64,000 nt of DNA from Chitinophagaceae bacterium. GTDB taxonomy: Bacteria > Bacteroidota > Bacteroidia > Chitinophagales > Chitinophagaceae. The position numbers and the translations under genes were made by a program. Below, in pieces: positions 6,588-14,818 of the stretch. Location: NCBI GenBank assembly GCA_016720775.1, contig JADKJX010000003.1:372001-436000 (forward strand), written 5' to 3'. How positions within the stretch are numbered: position 1 is the first letter of the stretch; each line of letters starts with the position of its first letter. The notes beneath the pieces are model-generated. The model saw only the letters and a list, made by a program, of their open reading frames with translations, was not told the DNA's origin and did no database searches.

Positions 6588-9170
6588 ATGATGCCAAAAA
6601 CTAAACACTGCTTGCTTTTGATCATGCTTTCCGGGGCTTTTATGCCGGCTGCATTTTCGCAGGTAGTAAAACAAAAAGACACCATTCCTGCCAGGGATAC
6701 TCTGATCGAAACATTGAAGGATAATCTACAGGACAATATTCCCGTAATTTCTTTGGATGAAAATGATGCACAGGATGGCAGCGCTCAAAATATTTCTTCG
6801 CAACTTAGTGCCGGTCGTGACCCATTTTTAAACGCCGCCACTTTTAAATTCGGCGCCGTTCGTTTCCGCATAAGAGGATATGATGCCGACCAGTTTGGCA
6901 CCTATATCAACGGGGTACCCATGGAAAACCTGGATAACGGGTTTACTCCTTACGGACAATGGGGTGGATTGAATGACGTATTCCGTAACCGGGAATCAAC
7001 CCTGGGGTTAACACCTACCACATTTGCTTATGGCGGTGTGGGTGGATTAACTTCTTTTGATACCCGTGCTTCTCACCAACGCAAACAAACCAGCATCAAC
7101 TATGCTTCATCCAACCGTAATTATTCAAACCGCATCATGCTTACGCATTCAACCGGTTTAAACAGTAAGGGATGGGCATTTTCATTCTCAGGTTCACGCC
7201 GCTGGGCCGATGAAGGATTTACTGATGGAACATACTACGATGGCTGGTCTTTTTATGCAGCGGTTGACAAGCGCTTTAACGACCGTCACCTGCTTTCTTT
7301 TGCTGCCTTTGGTACACCTACCGAGAACGGCCGCCAGGGAGCTTCCGTTACCGAGATGGTGAACTTAGCCGGCAATAATTTTTATAACCCGTACTGGGGA
7401 TATCAAAATGGCAAGAAAAGAAATGCCAGTGTGGCAAAATCATTTCAGCCAATTGGTATATTAACCCACGACTGGAAGATATCGGATAAAACAACATTGG
7501 TTACGGCTGCTTCGGTAACTTATGGTAACCGCAGTGTGACCGGGCTCGACTGGTATAATGCGGCAGACCCAAGGCCTGATTATTACCGTTACCTGCCCAG
7601 TTACCAACTTGATCCTTATTATGCCGAGCAGGTAAAGCAGGAACTGATGAGTGATGTAAACAAACGCCAGATAAACTGGGATGCTTTATACAATACCAAC
7701 TACAATTCATTTGATGTGGTGCATAATGCCTTTGGCATTACGGGCAATGATGCGGCTGGAAAAAGATCGCATTACATTTTAGAAAACAGGATCGTTAATA
7801 CACTGAAGTATAGTTTCAACAGCACACTTAATACAACGCTTTCTGAACATGCTTCTCTTTCAGCAGGCGTTACTTATCAATCGCAGCGGAATAACTATTA
7901 TAAAAAAGTAGATGACCTGTTGGGCGGTGATTTTTATGTGGATGTGAACCAGTTTGGCGAAAGGGATTTCCCTACCAACCCGGATGCAGGCCAGAATAAC
8001 CTGAATACACCAAACCGTATTTTGGGTGTGGGCGATAAATTCGGTTACAACTATGATATCAATATAAAGAGAGGTTCTGTTTGGCTGCAGGGTGTTTTCA
8101 AATTCCGCAAGATCGACTTCTTTGTTGCCACTGAACATTCTTATACCAGCTTTTACCGTTACGGAAATGTAAGGACAGGTTTGTTCCCGGGTAACTCTTA
8201 TGGTAAATCTTCCACCAACAATTTCTATAATTCAGGAATCAAAGGCGGCATAACCTATAAGATCAACGGACGGAATTATCTTTTTGCAAATGGTTCGTAT
8301 GAATCAAGGGCACCTTTCTTTGAAAATGCTTACATCGCTCCCCGTACCCGGGATTTTGTACAGGATAACCTGAAGTCGGAAGAGATACTTACCACTGAAG
8401 CCGGCTATGCAATGAATGCACCCAAACTGAAGATACGGGCAACCGGTTATTTCACGCAGTTCAAGAACCAGATCGACGTACTTACTTTTTACAACGACGA
8501 GTTTCAGAATTTTGTGAACTATGCCATCAGCAATATCGGAAAGATTCACATGGGCATAGAGTTTGGTGCGGAAGCAAAAATTTATAAAGGGCTTAGTTTA
8601 ACAGCCGCAGCGGCTATCGGTAAGTATTATTACAATACACGCCAGAGCGCTACGGTAACGGCCGATAACAGTTCAGCCGTTCTGTCGAAGGATGTAGTGG
8701 TTTATTCAAAGAACTTTAATGTACCCACTCCCCAGCAGGCTTATACCATCGGGCTGGATTACCGCTCTCCCCGCTTCTGGTTTGTGACTGCGAACTTTAA
8801 TTATTTCGACAAGATGTACCTGAGCATTAATCCCATCCGCAGAACAGAAAGCGCCGTAAGTGGCGTGGTGGAAGGCACCGACCTGTGGCACCAGATCGTT
8901 GACCAGACAGAACTGAAACCGCAATATACCGTGGACCTGTTTGCGGGTTATTCCTGGTTGATGAACCGGAAATTTCATAACCTGAAAAAGCGGACGTTCT
9001 TATTGTTCAATGTGGGTATAAACAACCTGCTCGACAACCGGGAAATTGTTTCCGGCGGTTTTGAACAGCTTCGTTTTGATTTTGCAGGAAAGAACGTAAA
9101 TAAATTTCCTGACAAACGGTTCTATGCTTATGGCATTAATTACTATGCCAGCGTAGGTATCCGGTTCTGA
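6588..9170 (+). CDS. TonB-dependent outer-membrane receptor
   Basis: Outer-membrane beta-barrel importer of about 860 residues powered by TonB-ExbBD. The ATG at 6588 gives a signal peptide (MMPKTKHCLLLIMLSGAF..., cleavage after FSQ region); the longer frame from a TTG at 6561 would begin inside the promoter. A plug domain follows, with FRIRGYDADQFGTYINGVPMEN and the turn GGVGGLTSFDTRAS, then a long barrel ending in Phe (YASVGIRF), the usual outer-membrane insertion signature. It has no N-terminal carboxypeptidase-regulatory-like domain, so it is not a classic SusC. It is followed by a DUF5689-like lipoprotein and a lamin-tail protein, and is divergent from a secreted EEP nuclease. Substrate unknown. 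Confidence 0.88.
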   Translation: MMPKTKHCLLLIMLSGAFMPAAFSQVVKQKDTIPARDTLIETLKDNLQDNIPVISLDENDAQDGSAQNISSQLSAGRDPFLNAATFKFGAVRFRIRGYDADQFGTYINGVPMENLDNGFTPYGQWGGLNDVFRNRESTLGLTPTTFAYGGVGGLTSFDTRASHQRKQTSINYASSNRNYSNRIMLTHSTGLNSKGWAFSFSGSRRWADEGFTDGTYYDGWSFYAAVDKRFNDRHLLSFAAFGTPTENGRQGASVTEMVNLAGNNFYNPYWGYQNGKKRNASVAKSFQPIGILTHDWKISDKTTLVTAASVTYGNRSVTGLDWYNAADPRPDYYRYLPSYQLDPYYAEQVKQELMSDVNKRQINWDALYNTNYNSFDVVHNAFGITGNDAAGKRSHYILENRIVNTLKYSFNSTLNTTLSEHASLSAGVTYQSQRNNYYKKVDDLLGGDFYVDVNQFGERDFPTNPDAGQNNLNTPNRILGVGDKFGYNYDINIKRGSVWLQGVFKFRKIDFFVATEHSYTSFYRYGNVRTGLFPGNSYGKSSTNNFYNSGIKGGITYKINGRNYLFANGSYESRAPFFENAYIAPRTRDFVQDNLKSEEILTTEAGYAMNAPKLKIRATGYFTQFKNQIDVLTFYNDEFQNFVNYAISNIGKIHMGIEFGAEAKIYKGLSLTAAAAIGKYYYNTRQSATVTADNSSAVLSKDVVVYSKNFNVPTPQQAYTIGLDYRSPRFWFVTANFNYFDKMYLSINPIRRTESAVSGVVEGTDLWHQIVDQTELKPQYTVDLFAGYSWLMNRKFHNLKKRTFLLFNVGINNLLDNREIVSGGFEQLRFDFAGKNVNKFPDKRFYAYGINYYASVGIRF

Positions 9171-9210
9171 TAAAAACATAAACACGTAATAACTTTTTAA
9201 AAAATAAATT

Positions 9211-10566
9211 ATGAACAAGATTTTTAAATTAACGACTGTAGTTATGCTGGTTATTTTAGCCGGTACATTCAGTGCCTGTAAAAAATCATTTGATAATCCG
9301 CCCGGTGCTGCCGATCCGGCCATTGTTGCCAATACCTCGATCAAGAGCCTGAAAGCATTGCATACCTCATCAGGTGATTATGATATCATCACATCTGACC
9401 TGGTTATTTCCGGCGTTGTAGTAGCGGATGATAAAAGCGGAAACCTTTACAAACAATTATACATACAGGATGCAACCGGTGGCCTGCAGGTATTGCTTGA
9501 TGCAAACAGCCTCTACGGTACCTACCCGGTAGGCCGCAGGATATTCATTAAGTGTAAAGACCTTTGTGTAAGTGATTATAACGGCATGATCGAATTGGGT
9601 GTGAAAGCAACCGTTGCCGGCTTGCCCTCACTCGAAGGCATTCCTTCAAACCTGGTAAGCAAATATGTGGTGGGCGGATCTATCAATAATCCCGTTACAC
9701 CCATTGTTGTTACACAAAACCAGTTAGGTACAAATATGCAGGATCAGTACCTGGGTTCACTGATCCAGTTAGATGGTTATGAATTCAGTGATCCCAATGC
9801 AACTTTTTCAGATACCTCTGCTTATAAAAGCACCGTTAATCTTGATATTAAAAGTTGTGCCGGTCAAACGATCATTGTGCGCACGAGTGCCTATGCAAAC
9901 TTTGCCGGACAAAAAGTACCCGGTGGTAATGGAAGCATAGTGGCTATCTATACTACTTTCGGAACAACAAAACAATTGCTATTGCGCAATGCCGAAGACG
10001 TGAATTTCACAGGCGGCCGTTGCAATCTTTTTGAAGAATATTTCAATATACTCACCACGGGAGACAATAACCTTGATTTTGTATTCCCGGGCTGGAAGAA
10101 TATTGCACCGAATGCCACAGCGCTTTATAAGAATGCTGTTTTCGGAACGTCGGGAAAATGTGTGAAGGTTACTGCTTTTGGAACCACGTTGAATGCAGAC
10201 ACAGCCTGGTTGATAACTCCGGCGATTGCTTTGCCTGCTGCAACAACTCCGCAACTGCAATTCAGTACGGCCTATCAATTTGCAACTGGCCCAACTACTA
10301 TTCATGCTTTTGTATCCACCAATTATAACGGAAGCAATACACCTAATACGGCTACGTGGACACAGGTTAGCACCAATGGCCAGATACCAGGCAATACGGC
10401 AACAAATAATTCAAGTACCTACAGTTCTTTTTCAAACACAGGAAATATCAGCCTGGCTGCCTATGCCGGGCAAACAGTTTACATCGCCTTCAAATATACA
10501 GGCAGTGTATCAGGCGGAAGAACAACGAATTTTGAAGTGGATGATATCCGGGTAACAAGACAATAA
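9211..10566 (+). CDS. DUF5689-like surface lipoprotein with C-terminal choice-of-anchor/jelly-roll domain
   Basis: A lipoprotein of 451 residues with the lipobox LAGTFSAC (Cys 23). Residues about 45-260 resemble the OB-fold-like DUF5689 domain (DLVISGVVVADDKSGNLYKQLYIQDATGGLQVLLD...), which in Bacteroidota is usually encoded beside TonB receptors and nucleases. The C-terminal 180 residues look like a choice-of-anchor J / cleaved-adhesin jelly roll: a GW (FPGWKNIA) start, ADTAWLITPAIALP in the middle and FEVDDIRV at the end. It lies 40 bases after the receptor gene and is probably its surface-exposed partner, analogous in position to SusD. Function beyond ligand binding is unknown. Confidence 0.72.
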   Translation: MNKIFKLTTVVMLVILAGTFSACKKSFDNPPGAADPAIVANTSIKSLKALHTSSGDYDIITSDLVISGVVVADDKSGNLYKQLYIQDATGGLQVLLDANSLYGTYPVGRRIFIKCKDLCVSDYNGMIELGVKATVAGLPSLEGIPSNLVSKYVVGGSINNPVTPIVVTQNQLGTNMQDQYLGSLIQLDGYEFSDPNATFSDTSAYKSTVNLDIKSCAGQTIIVRTSAYANFAGQKVPGGNGSIVAIYTTFGTTKQLLLRNAEDVNFTGGRCNLFEEYFNILTTGDNNLDFVFPGWKNIAPNATALYKNAVFGTSGKCVKVTAFGTTLNADTAWLITPAIALPAATTPQLQFSTAYQFATGPTTIHAFVSTNYNGSNTPNTATWTQVSTNGQIPGNTATNNSSTYSSFSNTGNISLAAYAGQTVYIAFKYTGSVSGGRTTNFEVDDIRVTRQ

Positions 10567-10662
10567 GCAGACTAATCACATAAGAACCATGTTTTACGGA
10601 ACATGGTTCCTATGAACCTGGAATATAAATCAGGAAACATAATACAACGACAAATTTTCTTT

Positions 10663-12516
10663 ATGAAAAAACTTTTTACGATTATACTGGCTTTTGTGGC
10701 CTTCCATTCCAATGCGCAGGTTGTGATAAGCCAGGTATATGGTGGTGGTGGTAATGCAGGGTCTACATATACCAATGATTTTATTGAATTGTTCAACCGC
10801 GGTGCTGCACCGGTAAACCTTACCGGGTGGTCTGTTCAGTATAACAGTGCGGCAGGGACGGGAACATGGCAGGTTACCAATCTTACAGCAGTAACCTTAC
10901 AACCCGGACAGTATTACCTGGTTCAGGAAGCTGTAGGGGCGGGCGGAACAGTGCCTTTACCAACTCCGGATGCAACCGGTACTATTGCCATGAGCGCCAC
11001 TGCCGGAAAAGTAGCGCTGGTTAATAACACTACCGCACTCACTGGTGGCTGCCCAACGGGGTTAACAGACCTTGTTGGATTTGGTGCTACGGCAAGTTGT
11101 TTTGAAGGTACGGGGCCAACTCCGGCACCAAGCAATACATTGGCAGTTTTGAGAGCTGCAAACGGCTGTACAGATACTGATCAGAATGCAACAGATTTTG
11201 CAACCGGTGCGCCCAATCCACGCAATACTGTAACTGCACTCAGCCCATGCGGTCCTCCGGTACCAACATTATCCGCTACGGCACTCACTGCATTTGGCAA
11301 TGTTTGTATCAATACCACTGCAGGGCCCAATTCATTTACCATTACCGGAACCACACTTACCACAGCCGATGTTACGGTTGCGGCACTAACCGGCTTCACG
11401 TATTCAACCACCGCAGGCGGAACCTATACAACAACATTGACCTTAACACAACCGGGTGGTTCTTTTTCACAACAGGTATTTGTGAAGTTCACACCAACAC
11501 TTGTTCAGTCATACAATGGAAACATTGCGGTTGGCGGCGGCGGCGCCCCATCTATTAATGTGGCAGCATCCGGATCAGGTATCAATCCAGCACCCGTAGT
11601 AACAACAGGCGCTGCCAGTGCTATTACTTCCAGTTCGGCCACGCTTGCAGGTACAGCAACAACAGCATGTGCTGCCATTACTGCTTACGGAATTGAATAC
11701 AGCACTGCCAATGGTTTCCCCAATGGTTCGGGTACACAGGTTGCTTCTTCTAATTTAGCCGGCGGTAATTTCTCCAGCAATGTGGGCGGACTTGCGGCAA
11801 GCACAATATATTATTATAAGGCCTACGCCACCAATTCGGTAGGTACCACATACGGGACGCAGCAAACATTCACAACGTCTGCGCCATCATCTTCTTTATC
11901 AGCAACGGCATTAACCGCATTTGGTAATGTTTGTATCAATACAACCGCAGGGCCAAATTCATTTACCATTACCGGTGTTTCATTAACGGCAACCAATGTT
12001 ACCGTTGCAGCACTGACAGGGTTTAGTTATGCTACAGCAGCCGGCGGACCCTATACTGCGTCATTAAGTCTTGCCCAGCCGGGCGGTGCTTATTCGCAAC
12101 AGGTATTTGTTCAGTTCAATCCAACACTTGTTCAGTCTTACAATGGAAATATTGTTATTGGCGGCGGTGGCGCTGCATCTATTAACGTAGCGGCATCCGG
12201 TGCCGGGGTAAATTCTGCTCCTTCTCTTACAACAGGAGCGGCCAGTGCCATCACTACAAACTCTGCTACCTGTGCAGGTACGATCACCGCAACAGGTTGT
12301 ACAGCCATCACGGCTTATGGTATTGAATACAGCACAACGAATGGTTTTCCGAATGGTACGGGAACAGCAGTAGCCTCGTCTAATTTAGCCGGCGGTATTT
12401 TTCTTCTAACCTTGCCGGCCTGGCACCCAATACCACGTACTATTATCATGCGTATGCAACCAATGGCGGTGGCACGGGGTGTGGCGCTCAACAAAGTTTT
12501 ACCACGCAGGCATTAA
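10663..12516 (+). CDS. Lamin-tail-domain T9SS surface repeat protein, N-terminal part (frameshifted)
   Basis: The ATG at 10663 gives a signal peptide (MKKLFTIILAFVAFHSNAQ); the in-frame ATGs further upstream would hide it. Residues 20-200 form a lamin-tail domain (VVISQVYGGGGN..., NDFIELFNRGAAPVNLTGWSVQY). Then a long two-domain repeat starts at 11269 with LSATALTAFGNVC; each unit of about 210 residues joins an immunoglobulin-like beta domain to a fibronectin-III-like domain ending YYYHAYATN-type. The second unit starts at 11896. In the second unit one T appears to be missing from the T5 run at 12398-12402: the frame reads on to a stop at 12516, while the correct protein continues in another frame. 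The full protein would have about 1330 residues. Probably a cell-surface adhesin or substrate-binding protein. Confidence 0.75.
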   Translation: MKKLFTIILAFVAFHSNAQVVISQVYGGGGNAGSTYTNDFIELFNRGAAPVNLTGWSVQYNSAAGTGTWQVTNLTAVTLQPGQYYLVQEAVGAGGTVPLPTPDATGTIAMSATAGKVALVNNTTALTGGCPTGLTDLVGFGATASCFEGTGPTPAPSNTLAVLRAANGCTDTDQNATDFATGAPNPRNTVTALSPCGPPVPTLSATALTAFGNVCINTTAGPNSFTITGTTLTTADVTVAALTGFTYSTTAGGTYTTTLTLTQPGGSFSQQVFVKFTPTLVQSYNGNIAVGGGGAPSINVAASGSGINPAPVVTTGAASAITSSSATLAGTATTACAAITAYGIEYSTANGFPNGSGTQVASSNLAGGNFSSNVGGLAASTIYYYKAYATNSVGTTYGTQQTFTTSAPSSSLSATALTAFGNVCINTTAGPNSFTITGVSLTATNVTVAALTGFSYATAAGGPYTASLSLAQPGGAYSQQVFVQFNPTLVQSYNGNIVIGGGGAASINVAASGAGVNSAPSLTTGAASAITTNSATCAGTITATGCTAITAYGIEYSTTNGFPNGTGTAVASSNLAGGIFLLTLPAWHPIPRTIIMRMQPMAVARGVALNKVLPRRH

Positions 12517-14395
12517 CACCTACGATCAATACAACTCCACTTACAGCATTTGGTAATGTTTGTATCAATACAACCGCAGGACCAAATACATTTACCATAA
12601 ACGGTTCTGCACTTACTGCAGCCAATGTAACTGTTGGCCCATTGGCCGGATTTGGTTTTGCAACTGCTGCAGGGGGGCCTTATACTGCTTCACTAAGCCT
12701 TGCTCAACCGGGCGGTACATTCACACAAATTATTTATGTGAACTTTACGCCAACAGCCGTTCAGTCTTACAGCGGAAATATTCCTGTTGGTGGTGGCGGT
12801 GCAACAACGGTTAACGTAGCAGCAGCTGGTGCCGGTGTAAACACTGCTCCCACTGTTACCAGCGGAGCAGCCAGTGCGATCACGTCTGTTTCAGCAACCG
12901 TTGCCGGAACAATTTCTGCAACAGGCTGTACGGCGATAACTGCTTATGGTGTTGAATACAGCACAACAAATGGTTTTCCTAACGGAACCGGAACAGCCGT
13001 TGCTTCTTCTAACTTATCAGCCGGCAACTTCTCCAGTAATTTGGCAGGACTTACGCCAAGCACCACTTATTATTATCATGCGTATGCAACCAATGCTGCC
13101 GGAACAAGCTATGGCGCACAGCAATCATTTACCACCGCAACACCAGGTTTATCAGCCAGTGCATTAACCGCATTTGGCAGTGTTTGCCTGAACACCGTGG
13201 CCGGCCCTAATTCATTTACCATAACAGGAACCAACCTTACCACCGCAAACGTGAATGTTGGTCCGTTGGCAGGATTTACATTCTCAACCACCGCAGGTGG
13301 AACCTATACAGCATCACTTGCATTGACGCAACCCGGCGGCGCTTACTCACAACAAATATTTGTGAAGTTCACACCAACAGCGGTTCAGTCTTATAGCGGA
13401 AATATTGCGGTGAATGGCGGCGGTGCAACAGCCATCAATGTTGCTGCATCCGGCGCCGGTATCAATACGGCTCCATCTGTTACCAGCGGAGCGGCAAGTG
13501 CCATTACGCAAACAACAGCAACTGTTGCCGGAACAATTCCTGCTGCAGGTTGTACGGCGGTAACGGCGTATGGTATTGAATACAGCATCACCAATGGTTT
13601 CCCTAACGGAACCGGAACAGCCGTTGCTTCAGCTAACCTGGCCGGAGTTAATTTTTCATCGGCACTTGCCGGGTTAACACCGAGCACTACCTATTATTAT
13701 CATGCGTATGCAACCAATGCAGGCGGTACATCTTATGGTGTGCAACTTTCATTCACTACGGCAGCGCCGGTATTAACAGCAACAGCGCTCACTGCATTTG
13801 GGGCCAACTGTATCAACACTACAGCCGGACCAAATTCATTTACCATCATAAGCAATGCGGTTTTGGCTGCAAACATTACGGTAGGTCCGCTGAACGGTTT
13901 TGGTTTCTCTACTGCGGCAGCAGGACCTTATACCGCTTCATTAAGTTTAGCACATCCTGCCGGTGCATACAACCAAACCATCTATGTTAATTTCACAGCA
14001 ACGGCGGTGCAATCATACAATGGAAACATACCTGTAGGCGGTGGTGGCGCAGCAACCATTAATGTGGCGGCCAGCGGAAGCGGCATCAACACGGCAGCAA
14101 CGGTTGTAACCGGAAATGCAAATGTTCTTTCAGCAAATTCTGTAACACTCGATGGCAGCGTAACCAATATCGGTTGCAGCCCGGTAACTGCTTACGGAAT
14201 TGAATACAGCAGCATCAGCGGACTTGCAAACGGACAGGGTACAAAAGCAGCCTCTTCTAATTTAGCAGGGGGAACTTTCTCCACTACATTGAATGGCCTG
14301 GTACAGGGTGCTACTTATTATTACCGGGCATACGCTGTTAATAACGGCGGCACCAGTTACGGTACTGAAAAATCATTTACCATGAAGAGCATACC
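11269..14395 (+). repeat. Five tandem coding repeats of about 625-630 bases
   Basis: Units start at 11269, 11896, 12525, 13149 and 13773. Each encodes the same Ig-like plus FN3-like pair. The DNA of the units is similar enough (for example the ACTGCATTTGG and CATGCGTATGCAACCAA stretches) to allow slippage or recombination and to cause assembly trouble. Confidence 0.85.
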
Positions 14396-14654
14396 GGATG
14401 GTTTTGTTCTTTATTCAGTGCCGGTAAAACGTGGCGGAACTTTGCACTATACGTATAAAGGCATCAAGCCGGGCCATTACGAGGTACAGTTGTTCAACAG
14501 TGTGGGCCAGCTGGTATTGCAGCATGAAATAATAACGCAGATGAATTTCATTGACGATACATTTACCATACCGGTTACCATCGGAACAGGCTCTTACAGT
14601 ATTCATATTGTAAGTCCTGATTTCAGGGATAAGAAACGGTTTATGATCTGGTAA
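12400..14654 (+). CDS. Lamin-tail T9SS surface repeat protein, C-terminal part
   Basis: Continuation of the protein that starts at 10663, read in a frame shifted by one base after about 12400. It holds the end of repeat unit 2 and units 3, 4 and 5 (starts 12525, 13149, 13773; 624-630 bases each), with conserved LTAFGxxCxNTxAGPNxFTI, FTPTAVQSYSGNI and TAYGIEYS segments. The last 85 residues (from PDGFVLYSVPVKRGG to RDKKRFMIW) have the shape of a T9SS C-terminal sorting domain, so the protein is expected to be exported by T9SS and attached to the surface. A gene caller would start this fragment at an internal ATG-like codon near 12642, which is not the biological start. A terminator follows at 14681. 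Confidence 0.72.
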
Positions 14655-14680
14655 TAATAGTTCAAATGATCTTATACACT

Positions 14681-14710
14681 CAGAGGCTTTCATATGGAAG
14701 CCTCTGTTTA
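14681..14710 (+). terminator. Terminator after the repeat protein
   Basis: Perfect 9-bp stem CAGAGGCTT / AAGCCTCTG with an 8-base loop, followed by TTTATTTATTT. Confidence 0.8.
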
Positions 14711-14784
14711 TTTATTTAACCAGCAATTATTTTCATCATTACAATCGATAAAATGCCAAGCTGGCAGCAAAGTGCCATTGGTAC

Positions 14785-14792
14785 TATGTTTG
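14785..14792 (+). promoter_or_regulatory. -7 element of the htpG promoter
   Basis: TATGTTTG matches TAnnTTTG, 26 bases before the htpG ATG. No clear -33 element. Confidence 0.45.
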
Positions 14793-14818
14793 CAATCACC
14801 TAATCAAACAAATAAACC

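Noticed and set aside
6561..6590. TTG start for the TonB receptor, and similar TTG starts for pckA and rpsA
   Set aside because: In each case the TTG is the TTTG of a -7 promoter element, and a downstream ATG gives the expected N-terminus.
11181..14167. Open frames on the minus strand of the repeat protein
   Set aside because: They recur in each repeat unit as the mirror of the coding strand, are Val/Ala/Pro-rich and have no start context.
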